A stretch of DNA of 64,000 nt. Origin: Nematopogon swammerdamellus. Lineage: Eukaryota > Arthropoda > Insecta > Lepidoptera > Adelidae. Both the position numbers and the translations under genes were made by a program. Positions 50,535 to 61,339 of the stretch are shown one piece after another; the first letter of the stretch is position 1; the number at the start of each line of letters is the position of its first letter. The notes under the pieces were generated by a model. It worked only from the letters and a program-made list of their open reading frames with translations. It did not search any database and was not told where the DNA came from. The stretch is from contig OX336340.1 in assembly GCA_946902875.1 (NCBI GenBank), positions 24,071,566 to 24,135,565 of the forward strand, read 5' to 3'.

Positions 50535-50648
50535 TACAAGTACAGTCTCGGATCCTTCAAGAGACGCGTGAATAGGCACCTGTCAGGCAGGCATGGCATT
50601 CGCAACCCCCGCATGCGACCGAATGTCCATGGGCGCCGTTAGACATCT
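50535..50648 (+). pseudogene. Family F LINE, 3' fragment
   Basis: AGTACAGTCTCGGATCCTTC, AAGAGACGCGTGAATAGGC, GGCATTCGCAACCCCCGC, CCATGGGCGCCGTTAGACA. It stops where SINE B starts, so one element truncates or replaced the other. Confidence 0.8.
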
Positions 50649-50832
50649 TACCACCGTACTGGATGTAAGATGGCCGCATAGCAGCCTCGGTTGTGTTCTC
50701 CTCTAGTCCAATATAGCCAGCAATCCAGGGAAGTCTCCGGTATGGCACCTACCTTCTCGGAGATGATATTGGCTGGTCGGAGCATGCGCTTTGGCCCCTC
50801 CGAAACAGCCACCCATACCGGATTACATAAAA
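50649..50832 (+). mobile_element. Family B SINE, 3' half
   Basis: CCACCGTACTGGATGTAAG, TGGCCGCATAGCAGCCTCGG, GTATGGCACCTACCTTCTCG, CATACCGGATTACATAAAAA. Directly follows the LINE end, an F-B junction also seen (nested) at 17162. Confidence 0.85.
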
Positions 50833-50898
50833 AAATCGTATACAGGTATAGACACAAAAACCCGCTTTCTATAAAAACAAATATGGTAGTGCAACTAC

Positions 50899-51031
50899 TC
50901 TCAGTGTAGCCGACATGAAATGAAGGGAAGCGCTGACATGGCACCTAGTTCACCCGGTGTTATGGGCTAACATCACGGATGTTGTAGGTGATGAAGCCAA
51001 CCATGTCAGCTTCCATAAAAAAAAAAAAAAA
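50899..51031 (+). mobile_element. Family A SINE, tail
   Basis: CAGTGTAGCCGACATGAAAT, GTTCACCCGGTGTTATGGGC, AGCCAACCATGTCAGCTTCC, then A15. 5'-truncated. Confidence 0.88.
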
Positions 51032-51581
51032 CTTTCGAACTCGTGAAAAATTGTTTTAATTACAGTTTGTTACCTAATTTACACCAGCGATCACGTGATA
51101 TTTAAATAGTGTAGAACGCGGCAGTGTAAACAGGCCGCGCGGGGGAGAGGGAGGGAGTTTCGGGGCGGGGGACGGGCGGGCGGGTTGGACGCATCCGTTC
51201 ATACTAATGGCGATCAAACAGTGCCGCCAACATGGACTGTAAAAATATTAACTACGGAGAGCGGAAATGGAAAACGAAATGTAAAGAGAAACGCCGCCGG
51301 AAGTAAACGATCGACACGGCGCCGTTTTGTTATACAGTTGTTGTTAGTTTTTTTTTATTTTTCAGTTTTCGAAGCGAACGTGAATCGTAATTTTTTTTTA
51401 TCCACTCGTCGTGTTCACTAGATCCGGTGTTTACGAGCAACATGTTATCTTTATTTTTTACTACATTTGTTTATTTTTAATTGCCATTTTCACTCTCCGG
51501 CCGGAGGATTTCATAAAGTTCTGATAGCGTTCCCGATTTTTTCGAACAACGTCACATGGTTGGGTACATCCACGAGATACG
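51032..51581. other. CpG island-like unique DNA
   Basis: 51110-51310 is GC- and CpG-rich, with a quadruplex-capable run at 51141-51188. Several ATG/short frames. It precedes the candidate exon at 51582 and could be a 5' region, but no TATA or initiator is convincing. Confidence 0.4.
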
Positions 51582-51618
51582 ATGGCGGAAATCAAAAGAT
51601 CTAAGGTTCAAAACTACG
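51582..51618 (+). CDS. Weak candidate first coding exon
   Basis: ATGGCGGAAATCAAAAGATC opens MAEIKRSKVQNY and reaches ACG followed by GTATGT, a good donor (37 nt, phase 1). It sits downstream of a CpG-rich block. It is very short and the composition is compatible with chance or with the tail of an unknown repeat; an E2 element starts 18 bp later. Confidence 0.2.
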
Positions 51619-51635
51619 GTATGTAATTATATTTA

Positions 51636-51893
51636 AAACTAGTTTTTGCCCGCGGTTTTGCTCGCGTGAAATATTTAAAAGGAAGAAAGTATGCGCTATA
51701 AAATATACGCTACCGTATATTTTACGGCGCGCGGAACAATTCGGTTTGCATGAGAGCCACATCTTAGCGCAACGGGAATTTTATTTAGCCTATACTGTGT
51801 CACGTATAGTTAAATGTGCTTGTACTAAGTTTCATCGAATTCGGATGATCGGTTGAAGAGTTATGGAGAAACGTATATACATACAGAAAAAAA
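51636..51893 (+). mobile_element. E2 element, second copy
   Basis: TTTTTGCCCGCGGTTTTGCT, CGCGTGAAATATTTAAAAG, GGCGCGCGGAACAATTCGGT, TTATTTAGCCTATACTGTG, TTCGGATGATCGGTTGAAG, ATACATACAGAAAAAAAA. Confidence 0.8.
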
Positions 51894-52044
51894 ATTCCAG
51901 AGGGATGGACATGACAGATTTTCAAGGGTTCCTGCCGCCATCGCTGGTTACATAAACCTAAAAGCGCTGTCACCGCTTCTATAAATTCGTTTTCTGCCTC
52001 CTATGAGTGTCAGGAGAGTCAGGAGTTGAGTCCGCAATACGTCT

Positions 52045-52255
52045 CTAATAATAATAATAGTCGTCCCGGAGAGCTCCGTAGCCACGGCCTGCACCCACCG
52101 GCGCGCTTGGAGGCTTATCTCCCGCCGCCCCGGCGGTATTACCGTTTTTGTTTTTTGTGTTTATATAAATTTTGTATATTTTTAATTTTATTATCTATAT
52201 AGAATTAATATAAATATTGTATTATAAAAACGTGAAAATAAAGAAATAATAGCTA
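52045..52255 (+). mobile_element. Family G LINE, 3' end only
   Basis: GTCCCGGAGAGCTCCGTAGC, CACGGCCTGCACCCACCGG, CGCCGCCCCGGCGGTATTAC, AT-rich UTR, GTGAAAATAAAGAAATAATA. Matches the last ~200 bp of 3985-4900. Confidence 0.75.
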
Positions 52256-52965
52256 AAGATTTATGATCGCAATCCTAGCGGCCTAGCGCCATCTAGCGCG
52301 CAGTGCAAACACGTCGTTGTTTACATAAATTTCCGCCGTCTCGGACCGGCTTCTCTGCCGCATCCTTGCATATTTTAAATCGATGCCTCGCCCCCGTGTT
52401 TATCTTCGACTCATCTCGATATATTTATTTGAAGAAGCGGCACCGCGTCTCGGGTCTTGCTTATTGGTTTGTGTTGATGGTGCCGCGGTAGGTTTGCGGG
52501 CTGCGTACCTGGCGAATATTCTGTTGATGTTTTCTTGATTGGAATATAATTTAAATGTATTCCGATTTATACTTAGGATGGCTTGGTAAATAGGTCAATT
52601 AATTCACGAGTGGATATTATTTTACTTTATAGACAGTAGGCACGGGTGTCTGTGCCCACTGCCCATACTTCAACCGAAGATCAGACATAGCCAATAACAC
52701 CACACCTCGCGAAACCACGCTCAGAGAGGCGCCACGCCGGCTATGTGGCGGACAAAAAGGTCGTCGTCTAATTTATTAACACTCCTTTTGAAGATCCCCA
52801 GGTTGTAGGTTACATGGGAACACACTCACCGGAAGACCGGCACAGGAAATATTTGGAACTCGGGCTTGATCAGCCAGTGCGTTATAAATTCCGCCATATC
52901 GGGTCGACGACATATTCTCTCAACTTTCTCTCAACTCTCAACTTTGTCAACGGCATTTTATAGTA
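52256..52965. other. Unassigned
   Basis: 52820-52870 (ACTCACCGGAAGACCGGCAC, AGGAAATATTTGGAACTC) resembles 63650-63700 (ACTCACCGGAAGACCGTTCC, AGGAACGATTTGG), so an unnamed repeat or gene fragment is shared. Two copies only; no frame holds across both. Confidence 0.4.
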
Positions 52966-53607
52966 CACAAGCTGTGCCCGCGGCTCCGCCCGCTCTCATA
53001 TTTCACTTCACTGCTAACCTCATAAGCCATTTAGCGTGATAGTAAGTAGCCTATAGTTGATGGGAAGAATCAAGCAATCCGTAGAATTTTGTTTTATTAA
53101 AATCGGTTCAGTGGTTCTCGAGTTATAAGCGGACAGACAGACACTCAGACACTCAGACACTCAGACAGAAAGCAGACGTTGGATTTTATTATAGGTAAGG
53201 AAAGGATAGCCTATAGTTGATGGGAAGAATCAAGCAATCCGTAGAATTTTGTTTTATTAAAATCGGTTCAGTGGTTCTCGAGTTATAAGCGGACAGACAG
53301 ACACTCAGACACTCAGACACTCAGACAGAAAGCAGACGTTGGATTTTATTATAGGTAAGGAGGAAGGACAAGCTGTGCCCGCGGCTCCGCCCGCTCTCAT
53401 ATTTCATTTCACTGCTAACCTCATAAGCCATTTAGCGTGATAGTAAGTAGCCTATAGTTGATGGGAAGAATCAAGCTATCCGTAGATTTTTTTTTATTAA
53501 AATCGGTTCAGTGGTTCTCGAGTTATAAGCGGACAGACAGACATACACTCAGACACTCCGACACTCAGACAGAAAGCAGACGTTGGATTTTATTATAGGT
53601 AAGGATA
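52966..53607 (-). repeat. Tandem array of family E: full, partial, full
   Basis: Unit 1 at 52966-53203, partial unit at about 53207-53363, unit 3 at about 53371-53607. The partial unit is identical by eye to the matching part of unit 1, including (ACTCAGAC)n and CAAGCAATCCGTAGAATTTT, while unit 3 has CAAGCTATCCGTAGATTTTT. So the partial unit is a very recent duplication of unit 1. Confidence 0.9.
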
Positions 53608-53818
53608 TATTTCCAAAGTGAATAGTTTTGGAAATATTTGTATTCTAATCCATCGGAATGAATGGCATAGGCATATAGTGAGTATCTTAAAACACAGCTA
53701 GGCAGCCGAATCTATTCTATTTTTATGGGCGACATGTTTTTAGTCATAGTATTTAATGTTTGTTATTATTATACCTTTTAATGTTTTAAAGTTAGGTAGT
53801 TTTTTATGTACTTTTTTT

Positions 53819-54210
53819 TTGTTTTTTTTTTTATGGAAACTGACACGGTTGGCTACATCACCTACAACGTCCGTGATGTCAGCCCATAACACCGGTTGAA
53901 CTAGGTGCCATGTCAGTGCTTCCCCCTTTGATCGTGCCGGCTACACTGAACTGGTCGGAAAACACAAACTATTTACATAGCCGTTTAGACCGACGTTTCA
54001 TTCAGTGCGGTGGTACCAGCCTGGGCGGGTTAAACCCTACCACCAAGTAAGATTAGGAGGGAAGGGACCTACAGTTTTACGAGGAATCCGAACCTCGGTC
54101 AGCCTCCAACGGTCAGCGGTCACCCATCCAATAACTGACCGCACCCAGCGTTGCTTAACATTCAATAGCGACAGTTGACTGTCTGCACCACTGAGCTATC
54201 GAGGCTGACA
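53819..54210 (-). mobile_element. Family A SINE, full length
   Basis: Poly-T, GGAAACTGACACGGTTGGC, body, GGTCAGCGGTCACCCATCCA, ATAACTGACCGCACCCAGCG, TTGCTTAACATTCAATAGCG, CACTGAGCTATCGAGGCTGA. 5S portion GTTATTGGATGGGTGACCGC on the reverse strand. Confidence 0.92.
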
Positions 54211-54269
54211 ATACGATGACAATACGAGTACTGCGTATATAATATTATTCTCATCATGTTTTAATATTT

Positions 54270-54668
<399 letters not shown>

Positions 54669-54796
54669 ATACAGAGCTATTCTTCAATATTCCATTTTTT
54701 TTAATAAATACATTTTATGTTTTATATAGATAGTAGATAGGTACGCTCTTTCAGAAATATGAAGAACTAGCCATATTCGCGCCCTTAAACATATAT

Positions 54797-55006
54797 TGTG
54801 CCGGTGCCGGTTGCGCTGAATTGGGCGGAAAACTCAAACTATATACATAGCCGCTTCGACCGGTCTTTCCGGTTCGACCGGTCCGGTTGAGGTGGTATCA
54901 ATTCGGACGGGTTGAACCTAGGTAAGGGTTTTTCTTGAAATCCGAACCACAGCCAGCCTCAACGGCCAGACGGTCACCCAGGAAAAAGTCCGAGCGCGCC
55001 CGGCGT
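54797..55006 (-). mobile_element. Family A SINE, strongly diverged
   Basis: GGTGCCGGTTGCGCTGAATT, ACATAGCCGCTTCGACCGG, CAGACGGTCACCCAGGAAAA. Body and a 5S remnant remain. A GGTTCGACCGGTC duplication is present. Older than the other copies. Confidence 0.7.
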
Positions 55007-55237
55007 ATTCTAGTCTTTTTAGAATCTCTTGATACTTCTATTAGTATAACAACGCTTAAATATTCAACTTTGACAAAATATTCTTTGGTTCTATAATTAA
55101 ATTAATTTATAAATAGAAGGTACATTTTAATTCTTTACTTATTGTTATTACTTTTTTTTATATTTTATGAAAATAAATCATTAAATTTTTAAGTAATAGC
55201 GATGATGCAGGCTGTTAAAAAAATTGTGAGTTTTTAT

Positions 55238-56097
55238 TGCTGAAAAATGTATGGTGCTGAAAAATGTATGCGGCTGAAAAATCTATGCTGCTGAAAAATT
55301 TATGCGGCTTAAAAATGTATGGTGCTGAAAAATGTATGCTGCTGAAAAATGTATGCGGCTGAAAAATGTATGCTGCTGAAAAATGTATGCTGCTGAAAAA
55401 TGTATGCGGCTGAAAAATGTATGCGGCTGAAAAATGTATGCGGCTGAAAAATGTATGCGGCTGACAAATTTATGCTGCTGAAAAATGTATGCTGCTGAAA
55501 AATTTATGCGGCTGAAAAATGTATGCGGCTGAAAAATGTATGCGGCTGAAAAATGTATGCGGCTGACAAATTTATGCTGCTGAAAAATGTATGCTGCTGA
55601 AAAATTTATGCGGCTGAAAAATATATGCGGCTGAAAAATGTATGCTGCTGAAAAATTTATGCTGCTGAAAAATGTATGCAGCTGAAAAATGTATGCGGCT
55701 GAAAAATGGATGCTGCTGAAAAATGTATGCGGCTGAAAAATGTATGCTGCTGAAAAATGTATGCGGCTGAAAAATGTATGCTGCTGAAAAATTTATGCTG
55801 CTGAAAAATTTATGCTGCTTAAAAATGTATGCGGCTGAAAAATGTATGCTGCTGAAAAATGTATGCTGCTGAAAAATGTATGCTGCTGAAAAATGTATGC
55901 GGCTGAAAAATGTATGCTGCTGAAAAATGTATGCGGCTGAAAAATGTATGCGGCTGAAAAATTTATGCTGCTGAAAAATGTATGCGGCTGAAAAATGTAT
56001 GCGCCTGAAAAATTTATGCTGCTGAAAAATGTATGCGGCTGAAAAATTTATGCTGCTGAAAAATGTATGCTGCTGAAAAATGTATGCGGCTGAAAAT
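55238..56097. repeat. 17-bp minisatellite, about 50 units
   Basis: Unit GCTGAAAAATGTATGCT / GCGGCTGAAAAATGTATG, 17 bp, running without gaps. CTGACAAATT variants occur at 55461 and 55563, 102 bp (6 x 17) apart, with matching neighbours, showing block duplication. The reverse strand lacks stops in the repeat, giving a 192-residue frame (55572-56150) with a 17-residue period (FFSSIHFSAAYIFQQHT) from three units. Confidence 0.95.
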
Positions 56098-56965
56098 CGG
56101 GCTGATCTTCGTAAGTAATCCAACGTGTCTCCACTCGCCTTCCTCATCATTCAATAACCGATCGAAAGAAGTGGCCTTTGGAATTTTTAAAACGGTTTGA
56201 GCTCGACCAACTTGAGTTTATCCAGAAAAAATTGAAGAGAAAAAACCCCGTGTTAGTCGGTCGATGAAATCCTCAATTAAAATTCGGTAGACGCGCCTCA
56301 CGCCTCGCCCGCCGCGCCGCGCCGCGCCTCCCTGTCGCGCGTCTCCGCGTCTCGTCGCCGGTTTACAAGGTGCAAAATGTTTGGTCGCGTTCGGTGTTGC
56401 CATTTCATCAGTATGTTAATCGCATAAAAATATTCGCGCTTCGGGACGCGTTCACCCCCCCCCCCCCCCCATCCCCCCCCTCCCCTCTCCCACACCTGCC
56501 TCTCCGCCCCTCGCCGCCTCGCCCGAACCTGAAGCTGAATTGAATAAAAATAACGGGGAGGAATTATCCCTCGGTAAATGAGCGTACAATTGTAATTTCT
56601 CCCTTTGTTTACGCTCACCGGCGACAGCGGTTTAGTTTAAAATTTATTTTGCCACTTTGCGTCGTGTTTACGAAATGCTAACGCTCAATTTTGAATATTA
56701 TTTCAGTTAAAGCGCGTTGGTAATTTTGCGGGACACGGCCGTAATGAGGTAAATGTTGCCAGTCTCATTTCAATTATTCCAGATAATACTGTGACGCTAC
56801 TTCCGCTTTCATGGACCGGGATCGGCCACCAGTGCGCTTTGTATCTAACGAGTGTGCCTGTGTCGGATAGACAAGGTGTGTGTAATCTAAATTGATTGAA
56901 ATTGTTATCTTCGTTAGCAGTCCCACCATGACATACTTGTACGTGAAAACTCGTGCGTGTTAAAC
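56098..56965. other. Unassigned; GC-rich with poly-C
   Basis: 56290-56350 is CpG-rich. 56455-56500 is C-run-rich, quadruplex-capable on the reverse strand. ATTATTTCAG at about 56706 is acceptor-like. Reverse frames of 61-106 residues there are GC shadows. Confidence 0.4.
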
Positions 56966-57016
56966 AAAAGCCGGTCAAGTGCGAGTTACACTCGCGCGAC
57001 GAGGGTTCCGTATCAA
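56966..57016 (-). mobile_element. Family C element, hairpin end
   Basis: AAGCCGGTCAAGTGCGAGTT, ACTCGCGCGACGAGGGTTCC, GTATC. Nothing of the body follows. Confidence 0.75.
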
Positions 57017-57956
57017 TCAATTATATCAGGACAGAAGAGACAATAGCGACAAACTTTTATTTTTTACTCCATTGAAGTTGCTGTCGCAAATGTTCCTGCG
57101 CAATATGAATTTCCTACGCCGCGCGCCAGCGTGGGTAAAATGTTTGCACTAGGATTTAAAAAGTTGATAAAATATTACCTTCTTTATCTGTAATTTGGAC
57201 TAGACAAATTATAAGCCAGATTTTTAGTACTTTCGGAAATAATTGGGGGGGACGAACGGTTTTTTTTTTCATATTTTCATAAACAAAACCGTTAAAAAAT
57301 TATAAAAAGTATTTGAGATATTCTGCACGTAAGCTCTTTTCATAGATATGCCACATGCCTAATAACATTTTGTTATATTTTACTTAAAAAAACATTGTGT
57401 TTGTGCCCTAGGGGCCACCCAGAGTAGAAACACGTGTTTTCATTTTATTAAATCTTTGGCTATTGCGGAAGGAAAAACCATTATTATCTGTATTCGAAAT
57501 TTAAATTTTGTACGATTTCTGATTTAGAAGTTAAATCGTTGTGACTTAACGACAGACGGGCGGACAGACAGACAACGTGCATCACCATAAGTGTTACCTT
57601 ATACCTTTTGTAGTATTGAATCCTAAGTATTAAGGTAACAGTATTTGTCCAAAAGTTACCCGCATGAATGTCCACTGAGAAACTACGCACGTGGTTGATA
57701 CCGGAGGATAAAACTTGAGAGTTGCGTGTGTCTTCCGTCCCGCCCCTCCGTCCCCCCGCCCCCGTTACATCCCTCCGTCACCGCCGACGCGTGACGTGAC
57801 ACCAATTTGTTTGCGGACGTGGGGGTAGAAGTAAATTTCTGGAAACAGTTTGAGAACCACTACCGGTGAGACGGAACCCTTACCGAGTGAATGTACGACA
57901 GCAACTCTCGCGTTGATGTGTTGTTCTCGATAGTTGAAGAACAAACAATTTGCAAT
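57017..57956. other. Unassigned
   Basis: 57550-57575 has ACAGACGGGCGGACAGACAG, a relic of a C- or E-like element. 57738-57771 is C-rich. No gene. Confidence 0.4.
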
Positions 57957-58042
57957 AAAAACCGGCCAAGGGCGGATCGGACTCGCTCACCGAGGGTTCC
58001 GTAACCACCACGTAATGCTAGAGGCCGTAAGGCCGGTTTTTA
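57957..58042 (-). mobile_element. Minimal family C derivative, 86 bp
   Basis: CCGGCCAAGGGCGGATCGGA, CTCGCTCACCGAGGGTTCCG at one end and GGCCGTAAGGCCGG, TTTTTATT at the other. AAAAACCGGCC and GGCCGGTTTTT form an inverted pair, so this short unit is bounded by terminal repeats. Confidence 0.6.
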
Positions 58043-58182
58043 TTATTTGATGTTTTACTTTAGAGGTTGCACTATAGTCACACCAAGTTTGACGCTTGTA
58101 TGTATTACTGTTCTTACGATAGAATAAAAAAACATAAAAGAAAGGTTTTTTTTATGGAAACCACCCGTAATGTTTTCCTTTT

Positions 58183-58590
58183 TATGTTTCCGTATCCCGT
58201 ACGGAAGCTTATTACTAAGCCTACGCCGTCTGTCTGTCCGTCCGTCCGTCCGTCTGTCCGAAGGTTGTATCTCTTGAACCGTAATAGGTAGCCCGTCGAT
58301 ATAACAACAAATAATAAAAAATAGAAAAAGAAAAAATTAAGGGTGGTTCCCATACAAGAAACGTGTTTTCTTTCAATGTTTTTTTTTTGGTGCGGAAACC
58401 TCGGTGCGCGAGTTCGACTCGCACTTGTTTTATTATGTTTTACGATATCTGTCATAATAACACATATATTGTGTGAAAATTTCAACCGAGTACCTAATAC
58501 GGTTCAAAAGTCCTTTAAAGGTAGAACAGACGGACGAATGGACAGACCACGCAGACTTAGTAATAGGGATACATTACGGAACCCTAAAAT
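58183..58590. mobile_element. Two family C elements, tail to tail
   Basis: Plus copy 58183-58430: GTTTCCGTATCCCGTACGGA, CTGTATCTCTTGAACCG, GGTGCGGAAACCTCGGTGC, GTTCGACTCGCACTTG. Minus copy 58435-58590: GTTTTACGATATCTGTC, TTTCAACCGAGTACC, ACGGACGAATGGACAGACC, CATTACGGAACCCTAAAA. The minus copy lacks its hairpin end; the two share one. Confidence 0.8.
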
Positions 58591-59229
58591 ACATTGCTTT
58601 TCCATTCGTATTGGGCAGAGGCATTTCAATATAACATTCCTATAGGGAGCCGATGTTCCCTTTGATGTTTTCCAGATCGCATCCGGTGGCGATCGAAAAA
58701 ATGGGCTCAGATTTATAGATAGCATTGCACATGCAGGCCGCTTCCGTTTCACCTTGATTGGAATCCCATAAAAATGCTTGCATCCGGCCCGGGAGAACAT
58801 TCGGCTTTCTACGTGACGGCCATCTGTTAGAGGGTAGTTGTAAATTAGCGTGTGGAACTATCGAGTGCGGCCGCGGCGGCGGCGGTGGCGGTAAAAATGG
58901 CGGCTAAGTTCGGCAGTTCCGCCCGAGCGCTCGCGGCGTGCGCACGTCTGCTGGATTTATTGCTATGAGAATTGCGTTTTCGGAATCTTTGCTGTTTGGG
59001 AGGAATTTACGGGATGTTTTGGCGTTTTCCTTGTTCCTCTCACATTTATGGTTTATGATGACTTATACCTTGGGATAAGAATGATATATTATTGTGTGAA
59101 CAATTGATAAAGTATTAGTAAACCAGGTAAGCGTACCTGTATATTTTTACTTTACAACTACCTATATACGACGCAAAAGAGACAGCGAGTTGTTTCTCAA
59201 AAGACAGAGAGAGGAACAAAACCAAGCTT
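58591..59229. other. Unassigned; CpG-rich block with short ORF
   Basis: 58860-58960 is CpG-rich with a GGCGGCGGCGGTGGCGG run. AAAAATGGCGGCTAAGTTCG at 58897 opens 23 codons (MAAKFGSSARALAACARLLD, LLL) to TGA at 58966-58968, with no donor inside. Start-like context, but it may be chance. Confidence 0.35.
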
Positions 59230-59350
59230 CCTAATAAAAAAAAACGCATCCAAATCGGTCCATCCGTTTGGGAGCTACGATGCCACAGACAGACACACAC
59301 ACACACACACGTCAAACTTATAACACCCCTCCGTTTTTTTCGCCGGGGGT
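59230..59350 (-). repeat. AACCCCCGACG-type repeat with (CA)n
   Basis: ACGCATCCAAATCGGTCCAT, CCGTTTGGGAGCTACGATG, (CA)n at 59290-59311, CGTCAAACTTATAACACCCC, CGCCGGGGGTTAAAA. Inverse of 340-480 with the microsatellite at the same place. Confidence 0.8.
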
Positions 59351-59392
59351 TAAAAATATACTTATTAGTTATTAGCGTAGCGAGGTGCACTA

Positions 59393-59593
59393 CAGATGTT
59401 CTATCTCACGAAGTCCGTTTGGCTCTGGTTGTAGTAGTTACGTGTACTGATAAGCGCGCGTGTGTGGTTGTGTGCGTGGACCGCGTCGCGATCGTGACTG
59501 AGCGCTCTCTCGAGGTTACGCACACTAAAACAATGTGTACGTGCACGCCTGACACATTCATAGCCTAACGGACTTCTTGAGATCGAATATCTG
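59393..59593. mobile_element. Tc1/mariner-like MITE
   Basis: Ends CAGATGTTCTATCTCACGAA, GTCCGTT and AACGGACTTCTTGAGATCGA, ATATCTG, with TA on both sides (59391-59392 and 59594-59595). 201 bp. Centre GC-rich (GCGCGTGTGTGG, CCGCGTCGCGATCG). Confidence 0.72.
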
Positions 59594-59860
59594 TAACTGG
59601 TTTGAATTTTTACATTATTTTTAAGTAATGGCGAAAAAATAAATATGTACGCCAGTCATGCTTCAAACCATAAACCGTATTGCTGTTTTTACTAGATTCA
59701 CAGCGAAGACAAGATTGATCACTATATTTTCATCTCTTCATCTTCATTCCAGATACTCAAAAATATTTTATTAGTAATATCTACTACCTGAAAAGACACT
59801 TCAAATGACCTATATTTTCTTGGTAACTTAACGGATCAGCAAACATAATAATATGTATGA

Positions 59861-60126
59861 CGGAGGTTACACGCTAGGTTTGGCATCAGTTCAGTCCATC
59901 AGTCTGGTTAAACCATGGTCCAGACTGACCGTTTAATCTACTTTGATGGATGGATGGTTTGGACTGATGGACCAGACTGATGGATTTTAAAATATTTTGA
60001 TACTAGACTGATGGCAGACTGATAGTGCGAATGCATTTTACGTCTGGCGTCAGTCTGGCGTCAATCTGGTCGTGCGTGACCAAGGTCACGGACTGAACTG
60101 ATGGAAAACCTAGCGTGTAACCTCCG
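59861..60126. mobile_element. MITE with CGGAGGTTACACGCTAGGTTT ends
   Basis: Left CGGAGGTTACACGCTAGGTT and right AACCTAGCGTGTAACCTCCG are perfect reverse complements. The interior is packed with CAGACTGATGG / CCATCAGTCTGG units in both orientations. 266 bp. Target duplication not clear; superfamily open. Confidence 0.88.
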
Positions 60127-60301
60127 TATATGTAAGTTTCACACGCAACTATATCTGTTTGATCTTTCATCTCCTAATATTTTTTAAATACTGCCAACTC
60201 GAAGCCTTATCGAGAGTTTTGATTTTTATTTTGCGATACATACAATGATTCAGCAATGACTACGAAAAATTTAAGGGGATTCTAATTATTTTAATTTTGT
60301 T

Positions 60302-60612
60302 TTTTTTTTTTGCGATCCGATATGGTTGGCTGAGTCCGGTATGGGTGGCTGAGGTGAGAGTTCAGAGCACATGCTACGACCAATCAATATCCCATGGCAC
60401 AATCAAGATGGTGCCATAACGGAGATTTTGAATTGCTGACTATACTGGAGAGAACACAACCGAGGATGCTATGCGGCCATCTTACGTTCATTACTGTGTT
60501 ACAATTTGAGCCTACCACCTGGTAAGGGACGAGGGAATGGACCTACAGTTTTACACCGGCTCCGAACGGTGAAGCAGTTAGTAGGTGTGCACGTACATTT
60601 TTCCCGAAGCAT
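60302..60612 (-). mobile_element. Family B SINE, diverged
   Basis: Poly-T, GATCCGATATGGTTGGCTGA, GTCCGGTATGGGTGGCTGAG, ACCAATCAATATCCC, GAACACAACCGAGGATGCT, ACCACCTGGTAAGGGACGAG, TTACACCGGCTCCGAACGGT. The end segment is duplicated, and the head beyond 60612 is unrecognisable. Confidence 0.8.
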
Positions 60613-60961
60613 AAACATGTAAATATTCAAAGGTTAGATCGCACCGTTGCTCGTCTGGTTAGGCGGGGATAGTAGCGGCAGGTGAGAGTAAACCCCTTGC
60701 GAAGGTTTCGTCACGCACCCCGCTGTCCCCGCGCCCTCCGGCCCGCAAGCGGGCGGGGCAGGGGGCGGCGGGGCGGTACCACCCGCGAGCTCTAATCAAT
60801 ATGTGTGTGCCCGCCGACCCCACTCGGACACCATTGAGACAATGGACAGTAACGGCGCGTCCGTTTTGGGGAGCTACGGGGAATGTCGTATTCTTTTCTT
60901 GTTTACTTTTGGTAGGGTTCTTTGAACCGGCAGGATTCTGGAGCAAATTAGATTTTTTTTT
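60613..60961. other. GC-rich, unassigned
   Basis: 60700-60800 is CG-rich (GCAAGCGGGCGGGGCAGGGG). Forward and reverse frames of 99 and 140 residues run on into a family C element and are discounted. Confidence 0.4.
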
Positions 60962-61165
60962 ATTTTTTAGGTTTCCGTACTCCGTACGGAAGCCTATTAG
61001 CCTACAACATCTGTCTGTCTGTATGTCTGTCCGTCCGTCAGATGGCTGTATCTTTGGAACAGTAATTTGTAATTTTTTCAATTCTTATTCCAATTTGTAA
61101 TTGAAATTTTCACAGAATATGTGTTCACATTATTCTGGCGGATATAACAAATAATAAAAAAGTAC
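60962..61165 (+). mobile_element. Family C element, 3'-truncated
   Basis: TTTTTAGGTTTCCGTACTCC, GTACGGAAGCCTATTAGCCT, (GTCT/GTCC)n, ATGGCTGTATCTTTGGAACA, TTGAAATTTTCACAGAATAT, CGGATATAACAAATAATAAA. Confidence 0.8.
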
Positions 61166-61283
61166 CTGGGTGACCGAGCTTCGCTGGGCGTCTACACCTA
61201 TCTAGATAAACTTAAAAAAAATAACATTATCTAAATACTAAATTTCATCCAAATCGTTAGAGCCGTTTCCGAGAAACCAATTT

Positions 61284-61306
61284 TATATATATATATATAT
61301 ATACAA
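61284..61306. repeat. (TA)n microsatellite
   Basis: Uninterrupted TA run following GAAACCAATTTTA. The stretch before it (TACCTGGGTGACCGAGCTTC, AAATTTCATCCAAATCG, GAGCCGTTTCCGAGAAACC) is an end type often seen on insect repeats. Confidence 0.7.
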
Positions 61307-61339
61307 GTTTAGCTCACTTAAAGTAATAGGATTCAAGAC

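Noticed and set aside
55572..56150. 192-residue reverse frame as a gene
   Set aside because: The 17-bp unit has no stops in any reverse frame, so openness carries no evidence of coding; no domain, and it starts and ends by chance at the array edges.
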